DNA of 64,000 bases from JADKFD01 sp050250665 (GCA_050250665.1 JBFWOF010000024.1:1-64000), one strand, 5' to 3'; counted from the first letter of the stretch, positions 26,371-35,682 are shown. Notes: generated by a model not told the origin, from the sequence alone. Made by a program: numbers and translations.

Positions 26371-28752
26371 TCAGCCGGCCTTCTCGGCCGCATGCTTGGC
26401 CAGCATCATCCAGGTTTCGACCACGGTATCGGGATTCAGCGACACGCTTTCGATGCCCTGATCGAGCAGCCACTCGGCCAGATCCGGGTGGTCCGACGGC
26501 CCCTGGCCGCAGATGCCGATGTACTTGCCGCGGGCCCGGGCGGCCTTGATCGCCATCGACAGCAACGCCTTGACGGCATCATTGCGCTCATCGAAGAGAT
26601 GGGCGATGACTGCCGAATCGCGATCCAGACCCAGTGTCAGCTGAGTCAGATCATTCGAACCGATCGAGAAGCCGTCGAACAGATCCAGGAATTGATCGGC
26701 CAGCAGCGCATTCGACGGCAGCTCGCACATCATGATGACCTTGAGGCCGTTCTCGCCGCGCTTGAGGCCGAATTCGGCCAGCGTTTCGATGACCTTGCGG
26801 CCTTCGTCGACGGTGCGTACGAAGGGAATCATGGCCCAGGCATTGCTCAGGCCCATCTGCTCGCGCACTTTCTTCAGCGCCCGGCATTCCAGCTCGAAGC
26901 AAGGCTTGAAACTGGGATCGATGTAGCGCGAGGCGCCGCGGAAACCCAGCATCGGGTTCTCCTCGTGCGGCTCGTAAGCCTCGCCGCCGAGCAGATTGGC
27001 GTATTCATTGGACTTGAAGTCCGACAGCCGCACGATCACTGGATTCGGCGCAAAAGCCGCGGCGATGGTAGCAATGCCCTCGGCCAGACGATCGACGTAG
27101 TAGCTCACCGGATCGGCATAACCGGCGATGCGCTCGTCGATGCGCGCACGCATTTCCGGGGTCTGCCGGTCGTATTCAAGCAAGGCCCGCGGATGTACGC
27201 CGATATGCGAGGCGATCACCATTTCCAGGCGGGCCAGACCGACCCCGGCATTCGGCAGCATCGCAAAATCGAAGGCCCGCTCCGGGTTGGCCACGTTCAT
27301 CATCACCTTCAGCGGTGCCGGCGGCATGTCCCCCAATCGGGCCTCGTGACGGTCGTAGCGCAGCAATCCCTCATAGATGAATCCGGTATCGCCTTCGGCG
27401 CAGGACACGGTCACATCCTGACCATCTGTCACCTGCCGGGTGGCATCGCCACAGCCAACGACTGCCGGCACGCCGAGTTCGCGGGCAATGATCGCGGCAT
27501 GGCAGGTACGACCGCCGCGATTGGTGACGATGGCGCTGGCGCGCTTCATCACCGGTTCCCAGTCGGGATCGGTCATGTCGGCGATCAGCACATCGCCGGG
27601 CTGGACGTGATCCATGTCGTCCAGCGACTTGACCACGCGGGCCGGGCCGGCACCGATGCGCTGGCCGATGGCGCGGCCTTCCACCAGTACCTTGCCGCGC
27701 TCCATCAACTTGAACTTCTCCTGCACCTGCAGGTGGCCACGGCTCTTCACCGTCTCGGGCCGGGCCTGGACGATGTAGAGCTTGCCGGTCAGACCGTCCT
27801 TGGCCCACTCCACGTCCATCGGGCGCTGGTAATGCTTTTCGATGGTCATGGCCTGACGAGCCAGCTCGTGCAGATCGGCATCGTCGAGGCTGAAGCGGGT
27901 GCGGTCAGCAACGGTGGTCTCAACAATGCGCACGCGCTCGCCCGGCGCGTCGCTGTAGATCATCTTCTGTTCCTTGGAGCCGAGCCCGCGACGCAGCACA
28001 GCGTGATGACCGCTGGCCAGCGTCGGCTTGTAGACATAGAACTCGTCCGGATTGACCGCACCCTGCACCACCATCTCACCCAGTCCCCAGCTGCCGGTGA
28101 TGAACACCACATCCGGGAAGCCTGATTCGGTGTCCAGCGTGAACAGCACGCCCGAGGCACCGACGTCGGAGCGCACCATCTGCTGCACGCCGGCCGAGAG
28201 GTACACGTCCTCGTGCTTGAAACCATGATGCACGCGATAGGCAATGGCCCGATCGTTGTAGAGCGAGGCGAACACCAGCTTGATCGTGGCCAGCACGTCC
28301 TCGACGCCGCACACGTTCAGATAGGTTTCCTGCTGCCCGGCAAAGGAGGCATCCGGCAGATCTTCGGCAGTCGCGGAGGAACGCACGGCCACGGCCGCGT
28401 TTTCGGTGCCGATCTTCCGGCACAACTCGGCGTAGCCGTCACGTACCGCCTGCTCCAGGGCCTCGGGAAACACCCCGTCTGCCACCCAGCCGCGTATTTC
28501 CTTGCCGACTTTGGCCAGCTCGCTGACGTTCTCGATATCCAGCGTCTGCAGGCGCTCATAGATGCGCTCGGACAAGCGGTTGGCGTGGATGAACTCGCGG
28601 TAGGCATCAGCCGTGGTCGCAAAGCCTCCGGGGACACTCACGCCCAGATGAGCCAACTGGCTGATCATCTCGCCGAGTGAGGCGTTCTTGCCGCCAACCT
28701 GGTGCAGATCGGCCATACCCACGTGATCGAGCCAGAGGATTTGGGGATTCAC
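26371..28752 (-). CDS. ppsA: Phosphoenolpyruvate synthase
   Basis: A 793-residue enzyme that makes PEP from pyruvate, ATP and water for gluconeogenesis. The N-terminal ATP-grasp domain shows VGGKNASLGEMI and VAVRSSATAEDLPDASFAGQ. The swivelling domain has the phosphohistidine in GGRTCHAAIIARELG. The C-terminal TIM-barrel ends with the catalytic Cys region GKYIGICGQGPSDHP. Length matches E. coli PpsA (792). The start is a GTG with AAGGAG eight bases upstream. Its regulator ppsR lies upstream on the same strand, with a toxin-antitoxin pair between. Confidence 0.98.
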   Translation of the reverse strand: MNPQILWLDHVGMADLHQVGGKNASLGEMISQLAHLGVSVPGGFATTADAYREFIHANRLSERIYERLQTLDIENVSELAKVGKEIRGWVADGVFPEALEQAVRDGYAELCRKIGTENAAVAVRSSATAEDLPDASFAGQQETYLNVCGVEDVLATIKLVFASLYNDRAIAYRVHHGFKHEDVYLSAGVQQMVRSDVGASGVLFTLDTESGFPDVVFITGSWGLGEMVVQGAVNPDEFYVYKPTLASGHHAVLRRGLGSKEQKMIYSDAPGERVRIVETTVADRTRFSLDDADLHELARQAMTIEKHYQRPMDVEWAKDGLTGKLYIVQARPETVKSRGHLQVQEKFKLMERGKVLVEGRAIGQRIGAGPARVVKSLDDMDHVQPGDVLIADMTDPDWEPVMKRASAIVTNRGGRTCHAAIIARELGVPAVVGCGDATRQVTDGQDVTVSCAEGDTGFIYEGLLRYDRHEARLGDMPPAPLKVMMNVANPERAFDFAMLPNAGVGLARLEMVIASHIGVHPRALLEYDRQTPEMRARIDERIAGYADPVSYYVDRLAEGIATIAAAFAPNPVIVRLSDFKSNEYANLLGGEAYEPHEENPMLGFRGASRYIDPSFKPCFELECRALKKVREQMGLSNAWAMIPFVRTVDEGRKVIETLAEFGLKRGENGLKVIMMCELPSNALLADQFLDLFDGFSIGSNDLTQLTLGLDRDSAVIAHLFDERNDAVKALLSMAIKAARARGKYIGICGQGPSDHPDLAEWLLDQGIESVSLNPDTVVETWMMLAKHAAEKAG

Positions 28753-28867
28753 TGGTGTCTCCTTGCAAGGTGCCGAAGTGCCGGGAATCGATCCCCGACG
28801 CGAATCAGGCGCTGAATAGAGGCCGCGGATGATGCTTGGCCAAGCTAGAGTGCGCCAGCGAAAAAGT

Positions 28868-29287
28868 TCATCCCGACCAGGGATTGATCAGTTCGATACC
28901 GCAGTTTTCGAAGTCCCGCGTGTTGCGTGTTGCCAAGGCGGCGCCATGTAGCCTGCAGATTGCCGCTATCTGGGCGTCTGCGAGACTAATTGGGCGCCCG
29001 AGGCGCTCTCTGACCAGGGTCAGATCCGCGAGCAGCACGGTGGCTGCGACGGTGTAGGGCAATACCCGACCGGAAAAGTCCTCCTCGATGATGCCGTCGA
29101 TGGCTCTTTTCAGCTGCTCCTGGCGCCGACCCGGCGGCAGACGCTCCGCGCCATAACGCAGTTCCGCAGCAGTCACCACGGTCATCATGCACTCGTTGAT
29201 CAGCAGTGAGGCAAACCAGTGTTGAACGGTGGCATCCGGTTTCTGCCGCAACAGCTCCGACAGCACATTGGTGTCGAGAACGATCAC
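28868..29287 (-). CDS. VapC/FitB-type PIN-domain toxin
   Basis: A 139-residue PIN ribonuclease. It has MIVLDTNVLSELLRQ with the first acidic residue, TAAELRYGAERLP, a third acidic segment in ISLADAQIAAICRLHGA, and the C-terminal ATRNTRDFENCGIELINPW typical of the FitB/VapC group. The four magnesium-binding acidic positions appear present. The start is a GTG overlapping the antitoxin stop (GTGA), the usual arrangement for these modules. It lies between ppsR and ppsA on the same strand. Confidence 0.93.
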   Translation of the reverse strand: MIVLDTNVLSELLRQKPDATVQHWFASLLINECMMTVVTAAELRYGAERLPPGRRQEQLKRAIDGIIEEDFSGRVLPYTVAATVLLADLTLVRERLGRPISLADAQIAAICRLHGAALATRNTRDFENCGIELINPWSG

Positions 29288-29532
29288 GCTTCGAAATCAG
29301 CCGGTCGGACGGCATCGGAGCGCTCCGGCACTTCCAGTTGAATCTCGCCCATACCCTTGACGCGGGCGCGGATCGACCTCAGCAGTTCCTCACCGGTGGC
29401 CGCAGAACTGTCAGTCGCAGCTGCCAGCAATCGGCGAACATGCTCTTCCATGGAAATCCCGCGTTCAGCCGCTGCGACGCGCAAACGTCGCTTGAGGTCT
29501 TCGTCGATGTTACGCACCGTCAACACACTCAT
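29284..29532 (-). CDS. FitA/VapB-type Arc-family antitoxin
   Basis: An 82-residue protein with a ribbon-helix-helix N-terminus (SVLTVRNIDEDLKRRLRVAA, then ERGISMEEHVRRLL). An acidic C-terminal tail would wrap the PIN toxin (IQLEVPERSDAVRPADFEA). It overlaps the downstream toxin by four bases. The pair normally binds its own promoter and represses itself. The ATG at 29532 is favoured over an upstream in-frame start because the RHH strand begins directly after it. Confidence 0.9.
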   Translation of the reverse strand: MSVLTVRNIDEDLKRRLRVAAAERGISMEEHVRRLLAAATDSSAATGEELLRSIRARVKGMGEIQLEVPERSDAVRPADFEA

Positions 29533-29641
29533 CGCTGCCTCCAATGACATCAATGCTGTCAATGACGTCATTATCTGACCCGGCAGCTCGCGCTGGCAAG
29601 TGCTTCGTCTCCCGGCTGCCGCCGGAGGCTGAGGAGGATTC

Positions 29642-30466
29642 TCAGTACAACTGCCGGTTCATGCCCAACGACTGCATGATCTTGCTGGCGATTTCCTCGA
29701 TGCTCATGTGGGTGGAGTGCATCACCGGGATCGATTCACGCTTGAAGAAACGCTCGGATTCCTCGACTTCCCAACGACACTGGTCAATCGACGCATAGCG
29801 GCTGCCGGCGCGGCGCTGCTCGCGGATTTGGGCCAGACGATGCGGATCGATGGTCAAACCGTAGATGCGCTCGCGATGCGGCCTGAGCTTGGGCGGCAAC
29901 TCGCCGTTCTCCAAATCTTCCGGCAGCAGAGGGTAGTTGGCAGCGCGCACGCCATAGTGCAGCGCCATGTACAGACAGGTGGGAGTCTTGCCCGAGCGCG
30001 AAACCCCCATCAGGATGACTTCGGCGTCACTGAAATTGGACTGCACGCCGTCATCGTGGGTGAGCGCGTAGTTAGTGGCGTTCATGCGCGCCTCGTACTC
30101 GGCCGAATCGGCGCCGCCATGGGCCTTGCCCACCTTGGGCGTGCGCGGCACCCCCAGTTCCTGCTCCATCGGCGGAATGAAGGGCGCGAACACGTCCAGC
30201 ATCAGGGCCCCACTCTCGGCAATCAATGCGGACAGATGTCCGTCGACCACGGTGTTGATGACCACCGGGCGATAGCCGGTATCGTCGCCAAACCGGCGGA
30301 TCTCCTCGGCTGCGGCGCGCGCCCGGGCCTCGTTGTCCACGAAGGGCAGTCGCCTTGTCTGGAAGGGAATGCCGTCAAACTGCGTCAAGACGCTGTGCCC
30401 GATGGTTTCGGCGGTCACGCCGGTACCGTCGGAGACATAGAAGATGGCGCGTGCTTTGGTGATCAT
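29642..30466 (-). CDS. ppsR: PEP synthase regulatory protein (pyruvate, water dikinase regulator)
   Basis: A 274-residue DUF299/PSRP protein, a bifunctional kinase/pyrophosphorylase that inactivates PEP synthase by ADP-dependent phosphorylation and reverses this by phosphorolysis. The opening IFYVSDGTGVTAETIGHSVL is diagnostic, as are the P-loop GVSRSGKTPTCLYMA and the C-terminal SIEEIASKIMQSLGM. The ATG at 30466 is chosen as the family start. It is normally beside ppsA; here the two are on one strand but separated by the toxin-antitoxin pair. Confidence 0.96.
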   Translation of the reverse strand: MITKARAIFYVSDGTGVTAETIGHSVLTQFDGIPFQTRRLPFVDNEARARAAAEEIRRFGDDTGYRPVVINTVVDGHLSALIAESGALMLDVFAPFIPPMEQELGVPRTPKVGKAHGGADSAEYEARMNATNYALTHDDGVQSNFSDAEVILMGVSRSGKTPTCLYMALHYGVRAANYPLLPEDLENGELPPKLRPHRERIYGLTIDPHRLAQIREQRRAGSRYASIDQCRWEVEESERFFKRESIPVMHSTHMSIEEIASKIMQSLGMNRQLY

Positions 30467-30665
30467 TCTGGGCCTGCAGCGGATCCTCGAGATCTTCGAT
30501 ACTACGGGTCGAGCCGGCATTGAAGTGTCACCACTCGTGCTCTAGCTCCCTCCGACCGGAGCTGTGAAGGTCAAGGGCGCGCCACTGAGAGCCGGCTGCG
30601 ATTGACGAGACTGCCGCAAACGCGTTCTATTGCAGCATCGAGCTATTCGATCCACAGGCAAGCCC

Positions 30666-31514
30666 GTGAACTATCGCCATGCGTTTCATGCAGGAAATTT
30701 TGCCGATGTGCTCAAGCACGCAGTGCTGGTAGGCCTGATCGAGGCGCTCAAGCACAAGAACACGCCATTTTGCGTGATTGATACCCACGCCGGACGGGCC
30801 CGCTATTCGCTCAGCTCCGAGGAAGCGGAGAAAACCCGGGAATTCGCCAGTGGCATCACACCGCTGCTGGGCTTGAGCCAGTTGCCGAGCTTGCTGCATG
30901 TCTATTTGAATCTGGTTCGATCCTTCAATGCCGGCCATGCCAACGCGCTGCACACCTACCCCGGATCGCCGCTGATAGCAGCTTCGCTGATGCGAGAAGA
31001 CGACCGCCTGATCGCCTGTGAGCTGCAGCCCGATGAAGCTCGCCACCTGAAGCAGGAATTCGCCAGAGATGCGCGCGTCGCTTGCCACCATCGCGATGGC
31101 TACGAGGCACTGCGGGCCTTGCTGCCCCCCAAACAAAAACGCGGGCTGGTACTCATCGATCCGCCCTACGAGGCCCAACTGGGGGAATTCGATTCGATCA
31201 TCGACGGCCTGACCGAAGCCCACAAGCGCTGGCCGAAGGGCATCTACGCGATCTGGTATCCGATCAAGCTGCGCCAGGACATCGAGATCTTCTATCGGCG
31301 CCTCGCCACGCTACCCTTCGACAACATCCTGGTGGCCGAATTCTGCCTGCACCAGCCCAACAGCGCCCTGCGCCTGAATGGCTGCGGGATGGCTCTGATC
31401 AATCCGCCGTACCGATTCGATCACACTCTGGCCGAGGTGTTGCCGGCACTGGCCCGGGCGCTGGAGCAGAGTCGCTATGGCAGTCACGAGCTACGCTGGC
31501 TCAGGCAGGACTGA
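30666..31514 (+). CDS. rlmJ: 23S rRNA (adenine2030-N6)-methyltransferase
   Basis: This 282-residue protein starts at a GTG: NYRHAFHAGNFADVLKHAVL is the RlmJ N-terminal signature. It then has FCVIDTHAGRARY (SAM binding), the catalytic LVLIDPPYE (DPPY motif of N6-adenine methyltransferases) and a C-terminal NGCGMALINPPY. E. coli RlmJ is about 280 residues. It is divergent from ppsR and stands alone, with a VOC-family gene following in the same direction. Confidence 0.95.
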   Translation: MNYRHAFHAGNFADVLKHAVLVGLIEALKHKNTPFCVIDTHAGRARYSLSSEEAEKTREFASGITPLLGLSQLPSLLHVYLNLVRSFNAGHANALHTYPGSPLIAASLMREDDRLIACELQPDEARHLKQEFARDARVACHHRDGYEALRALLPPKQKRGLVLIDPPYEAQLGEFDSIIDGLTEAHKRWPKGIYAIWYPIKLRQDIEIFYRRLATLPFDNILVAEFCLHQPNSALRLNGCGMALINPPYRFDHTLAEVLPALARALEQSRYGSHELRWLRQD

Positions 31515-31582
31515 GCCCATTTGCAGCCGTGCGCTGCCACATACCTGCGCCATCGGCGCATCCATCAGCAGGAGCAGACAGC

Positions 31583-31954
31583 ATGAAACTCGGTGCCTTC
31601 TCGATCAGTCTGGCAGTCAAGGACATCGCTGCTTCGCGGGCCTTCTATGAAAAGCTTGGTTTCAGCGTGTTTGGCGGCAACCAGGAACATAACTGGTTGA
31701 TCCTGAAGAACGGTGATCATCTGATCGGCTTGTTCCAGGGCATGTTCGAGCGTAACGCGCTGACCTTCAATCCGGGCTGGGACCAGAACGCCCAGGCGCT
31801 GGACGAATACACCGATGTCCGCGAACTGCAGCGCCAGCTCAAGGCGCAGGGTGTGACACTCACCAGCGAAGCCGACGAAAACAGCACCGGCCCGGCCCAC
31901 ATCGCCATGCTCGATCCGGACGGCAACCCGGTGCTGATCGATCAGCACCGCTGA
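31583..31954 (+). CDS. VOC-family (glyoxalase/bleomycin resistance-like) protein
   Basis: A 123-residue protein with one vicinal-oxygen-chelate unit pair: FSISLAVKDIAASRAFYEKL, GFSVFGGNQEHNWLILKNG, VRELQRQLKAQGV, and the C-terminal HIAMLDPDGNPVLIDQH. The family uses paired betaalphabetabetabeta modules to hold a metal. AGGAG lies nine bases before the ATG. Substrate unknown. It follows rlmJ by about 70 bases and may be transcribed with it. Confidence 0.88.
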   Translation: MKLGAFSISLAVKDIAASRAFYEKLGFSVFGGNQEHNWLILKNGDHLIGLFQGMFERNALTFNPGWDQNAQALDEYTDVRELQRQLKAQGVTLTSEADENSTGPAHIAMLDPDGNPVLIDQHR

Positions 31955-32030
31955 CCAGAACGGCCGCGTCTGGGTCGCTGCCGCTGATCCGAGGTAAACT
32001 GTGAACGTTTCCGGCCGACCACGCTGAGCC

Positions 32031-32714
32031 ATGAGCGAACCGACCTTCCAGATCGTATTCCGCGGCAAGATTCTGAGCGGGTTTGACCGTGTACAGGTGC
32101 GAAGCAATCTGGCGCAGTTGTTCAAGACCGCCCCCGAACGCATGGACGCGCTGCTCGACGCGCCCAAGACGGTGCTCAAGACCGGCCTCAGCCGGGATGC
32201 CGCGGGGCGCTATCAGGAGGCACTTCGCCAGGCCGGCATCATGGTGGCCGTGGTCAGCGACGCACCCATTGCTGCGGCGGTTCCTGCTGTGGCCACGCCA
32301 GCACCGTCCCCCGAGACCCAGGCGCCGTCTGAGCCATCCAGCCCGGCGGCAAGCACGGAAGCGGTCCAGACCGACCAGGCGACTGTCGTTGCCGAGTCCG
32401 CGGACGGGCTGAGTCTGGCACCACCCGGCGCCACGATCCTGCCACCACCGGTGCGCAAGGTTGCCGAGATCGATACCTCCGCGCTCAGCCTGGCCCAGCT
32501 CGGCGGACCCTTGATCGACAAGAGGCCGGTAGCGCCGCCCGAATTCGATCTTTCCGGCATCAGCCTGGCCAACGACGAAGGCCCGATCGACCGCACTCCC
32601 AAGGCCGCAGCTGCGGCCATCGACGTGTCCGCACTGAGCCTGGCCGAGCAGCCGCCCGAGCCCGAGCGCGAACCGAGTGCGCTGCAGAAGCTGTTGTCTG
32701 CTTCCATCGATTGA
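32031..32714 (+). CDS. Uncharacterised protein with conserved N-terminal module and ALSLA repeats
   Basis: A 227-residue protein. Residues 1-75 (FQIVFRGKILSGFDRVQVRS, NLAQLFKTAPERMDALLD, VLKTGLSRDAAGRYQEALRQ) form a small module I recall in front of varied membrane domains in other gammaproteobacteria; its role is unknown. The rest is low-complexity, Ala/Pro-rich and probably disordered. It holds three copies of a short motif: IDTSALSLAQLG, FDLSGISLANDE and IDVSALSLAEQ. No transmembrane segment or catalytic motif is seen. A large repeat array begins 13 bases after its stop. Confidence 0.7.
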   Translation: MSEPTFQIVFRGKILSGFDRVQVRSNLAQLFKTAPERMDALLDAPKTVLKTGLSRDAAGRYQEALRQAGIMVAVVSDAPIAAAVPAVATPAPSPETQAPSEPSSPAASTEAVQTDQATVVAESADGLSLAPPGATILPPPVRKVAEIDTSALSLAQLGGPLIDKRPVAPPEFDLSGISLANDEGPIDRTPKAAAAAIDVSALSLAEQPPEPEREPSALQKLLSASID

Positions 32715-32726
32715 TGCGAAGAAACG

Positions 32727-33775
32727 ATCGCGGATGAATCCGCTCCCACAGGGGCGCGTTTGCGGCTACCGGCTTTCCTGTGGGCTCTGCCCGCGAGTCG
32801 ACGACCCAGGAGCAGGACGCGAAGGTCGCGAAGGAAAAGCAGCAAGAAGAGCAAGCAAGAGAAGCAATGTCTGATCGGAGGCCTGCTCCAACCGTGCTTT
32901 CGGCGAAAGCCAAGCTGGCGCGGGTCAGCAAGCCATGGCAGCGAACTCCCCATCGGAGCGGATGCCATTACAGCTCTCCTTCGCGACCTTTCTGCTTTTC
33001 CTTCGCGTCCTTCGCGTCCATCCCGGGTCCGGGAATCCCGACGAGCCAGTCGCGGATGAATCCGCTCCCACAGGCGCACGTTTGCGGCTACCCGCTTCCC
33101 TGTGGGAGCGGGCTCTGCCCGCGAGTCGACAACCCAAGAGCGGGACGCGAAGGTCGCGAAGGAAAAGCAGCAAGAAGAGCCAGCAAGAGAAGCAATGTCT
33201 GATCGAAAGTCGGCTTCACCGTTGCTTTTGGCGAAATCCGGGCCGGCGCTTCTGCTCAAGCCATGGCACCGAACTCCCCATCGGAGCAGACGCCGTTAAA
33301 GCTCTCCTTCGTGACCTTTCTGCTTTTCCTTCGCGTCCTTCGCGTCCATCCCGGGTCCGGGAACCCAGACGAGCCGGTCGCGGATGAATCCGCTCCCACA
33401 GGGGCGCGTTTGCGGCTACCGGCTTTCCTGTGGGCTCTGCCCGCGAGTCGACGACCCAAGAGCGGGACGCGAAGGTCGCGAAGGAAAAGCAGCAAGAAGA
33501 GCCAGCAAGAGAAGCAATGTCTGATCGGAAGCCTGCTCCGACCGTGCTTTCGGCGAAAGCCAAGCTGGCGCAGGTCAGCAAGCCATGGCAGCGAACTCCC
33601 CCTCGGAGCCGACGCCATTTCAGCCCTCCTTCGTGACCTTTCTGCTTTTCCTTCGCGTCCTTCGCGTCCATCCCGGGTCCGGGAATCCAGGCGGGCCGAT
33701 CGCGGATGAATCCGCTCCCACAGGCGCGCGTTTGCGGCTACCCGCTTCCCTGTGGGAGCGGGCTCTGCCCGCGAA
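32727..33775. repeat. Long tandem array: three 322-328-bp units and a partial fourth
   Basis: The motif TCGCGGATGAATCCGCTCCC starts at 32728, 33050, 33378 and 33700, giving periods of 322, 328 and 322 bp. Each unit includes a GTGGG..GCTCTGCCCGCG arm, a left arm ACGCGAAGGTCGCGAAGGAAA, an internal GCAAGCCATGG(C) stretch, and a right arm CTTTCTGCTTTTCCTTCGCG inverted to the left arm. Copies are about 90% alike or more. Frames read through it mirror the repeat only. It fills the gap between the gene ending at 32714 and dbpA. Confidence 0.93.
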
Positions 33776-33800
33776 GGCTCTTCCGACCTGGCCGAAGTCC

Positions 33801-35174
33801 TCAGATCCGACGCACCCGGAAACTCCGACCCTTGATCTTGCCTGCGGTCAGCCGATCGAGCGCCCGTGCCGCGTGGCGGCGATCGATGGCCACGTAGGAA
33901 CGTGTGGCGTAGACATCGATCTTGCCGATGGCGTCGGCGGTCAGGCCGGCGTCGCCGGTCAGGGCACCCAGAATGTCGCCTGGGCGCAGCTTGTCGCCGC
34001 GGCCACCGTCGATACGCAAGGTCACCATCTTGGCCGGCAAGGGACTCGGCGCCCGGGTGCTGGTCGCGCCGGACTTGCTCCATGCCAGCGGCGCACCCTG
34101 ACTGGCTTCCAGCGCCAGTGCCCGCGGCAGCTCACGCGGCGTCACCAGGCTCAGGGCCAGACCGCTGCGCCCTGCCCGCCCGGTGCGACCGATGCGGTGC
34201 AGATAATCATTGGGATCGGGCGGCAGCTCGTAGTTGACCACGCAGGCCAGCTCGGTGATGTCCAGACCGCGCGCGGCGACATCGGTGCCGACGAGCACGC
34301 TGCAGCTGCGGTTGGCAAAGCGCACCAGCACTTCGTCGCGGTCGCGCTGATCCTTGTCGCCATGCAACGCCAGCGCGGCAAAACCCATGCTGGCCAGCAT
34401 CGCCGCCACCTCGTCGGTGTCACGGCGGGTATTGCAGAAGATCACGCAGGATTCGGGTCGGCGCTCGGCCAGCAGATTGGCCAGCAGCATCGGTTTTCCG
34501 GCCAGATCGACCTGGAAGAACAGCTGCTCGATGACCGGCTGTTCGGAGGCGCCGTCGACCGTGACTTCGATCGGATCGCGCAAAGTGCTCTGGCAGATCG
34601 CCCGGATTTCCTCCGGGAAGGTCGCCGAGAACAGCAGGCTCTGACGGGTCTTCGGGGTCTTGCCGGCAATCTCGGTGATGGCCTCGGCAAAGCCCATGTC
34701 GAGCATGCGATCGGCCTCGTCCAGCACCAGGGTACGCACACCGTCCAGATGCAGCGCGCCCTTGCGGATCAGTTCCTGGATTCGTCCCGGCGTGCCGACG
34801 ACCACATGCGGATCGTGCACCAGCGAGGCCAGCTGCGGCCGCAGGGCAATGCCGCCGCAGAGGATAGACAGCTTGAGGTTGGGAATGCCGCTGGCCAGAC
34901 GCCGCAGCTGCTTGCCCACCTGATCGGCCAGTTCGCGGGTGGGGCAAAGCACCAGCCCCTGCACCTTGGTCAAGCCCGGATCCAGACGCTGCAGCAAGCC
35001 CAATCCGAAGGCGACGGTCTTGCCGCTGCCCGTGGGAGCCTGCGCGATCAGATCCTTGCCTTCCAGAATCGGCGGCAGACTCTGCGCCTGTATCGGCGTC
35101 AGCTTGGTATAGCCCGATGCGTCCAGACCCTGCATCAGGGTGGGAATCAAACCCAGTTTCGAGAATTCGCTCAT
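33801..35174 (-). CDS. dbpA: ATP-dependent RNA helicase DbpA
   Basis: A 457-residue DEAD-box helicase: Q motif KLTPIQAQSLPPIL, motif I QAPTGSGKT, DEAD box LVLDEADRML, SAT motif FSATFPEEI, GTDVAARGLD and HRIGRTGRAG. The C-terminal domain (about 380-457, LRIDGGRGDKLRPGDILGAL) is the DbpA RNA-binding domain that targets hairpin 92 of 23S rRNA and makes the enzyme specific for 50S assembly. Length matches E. coli DbpA (457). The orphan PIN gene lies 37 bases upstream on the same strand. Confidence 0.97.
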   Translation of the reverse strand: MSEFSKLGLIPTLMQGLDASGYTKLTPIQAQSLPPILEGKDLIAQAPTGSGKTVAFGLGLLQRLDPGLTKVQGLVLCPTRELADQVGKQLRRLASGIPNLKLSILCGGIALRPQLASLVHDPHVVVGTPGRIQELIRKGALHLDGVRTLVLDEADRMLDMGFAEAITEIAGKTPKTRQSLLFSATFPEEIRAICQSTLRDPIEVTVDGASEQPVIEQLFFQVDLAGKPMLLANLLAERRPESCVIFCNTRRDTDEVAAMLASMGFAALALHGDKDQRDRDEVLVRFANRSCSVLVGTDVAARGLDITELACVVNYELPPDPNDYLHRIGRTGRAGRSGLALSLVTPRELPRALALEASQGAPLAWSKSGATSTRAPSPLPAKMVTLRIDGGRGDKLRPGDILGALTGDAGLTADAIGKIDVYATRSYVAIDRRHAARALDRLTAGKIKGRSFRVRRI

Positions 35175-35211
35175 TGCCCATGATCGCAGGAATGGACCGG
35201 CTTGGGCGTAA

Positions 35212-35682
35212 CTATCCGGAAACGGGCGAACGCCGGGCTGGCAGATCGCGCCAATGCGCCTGGAACTGCTCGGGCGTCATGATCACGAATCCGGCGGCTG
35301 CGTGACTGCGCCTGGAAAGCACCAGCAGCGCACGATCACGACTGAGCAGTGCGCCGGCGCCGATTTCGGCCGCCAGTTGCACAAACATCTGATCATCCTT
35401 GTCGGCGCAGCGCGGAAGCCGAACGTCGGGGCTGACTCCCGTTGGATCATGCGCTTGTATCCAGCGGTCGTAAGCCGCCTGTGCCTGGCGCTGTCGCGAT
35501 GCCGACAGGGCCAGTCCGGGCCGTGCCAGCACCCGCAGCCACTCCTCGCGCATCGGCGTGGAAGCCAGTGCCCGCATCGAGCCCTGTTCGAGCCCATGCA
35601 TCAACCAGAGGCAACGTGGATCCTCGAACACGAACAGATCGAGACAGACGTTGGTGTCGATCACAAGCGTCATTGCGGTCAT
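35212..35682 (-). CDS. Orphan PIN-domain protein (COG1569-like toxin component)
   Basis: A 156-residue PIN-domain protein. The N-terminus LVIDTNVCLDLFVFEDPRC has the first acidic residue, followed by MREEWLRVLARPGL and RCADKDDQMFVQLAAEIGAG (acidic cluster), then ALLSRDRALLVLSRR. This fits the 'putative toxin-antitoxin system toxin component, PIN family'. No ribbon-helix-helix or other antitoxin-type gene sits beside it, so it may be an orphan or act in RNA processing. The dbpA gene follows on the same strand. The start could also be ATG 35673. Confidence 0.85.
   Translation of the reverse strand: MTAMTLVIDTNVCLDLFVFEDPRCLWLMHGLEQGSMRALASTPMREEWLRVLARPGLALSASRQRQAQAAYDRWIQAHDPTGVSPDVRLPRCADKDDQMFVQLAAEIGAGALLSRDRALLVLSRRSHAAAGFVIMTPEQFQAHWRDLPARRSPVSG

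Noticed and set aside
26230..28125. Long plus-strand frame opposite ppsA
   Set aside because: Antisense shadow of a strongly conserved enzyme gene in high-GC DNA.
32213..33780. Overlapping frames on both strands through the 325-bp array
   Set aside because: The peptides repeat with the DNA unit and show no domain; they are repeat shadows.
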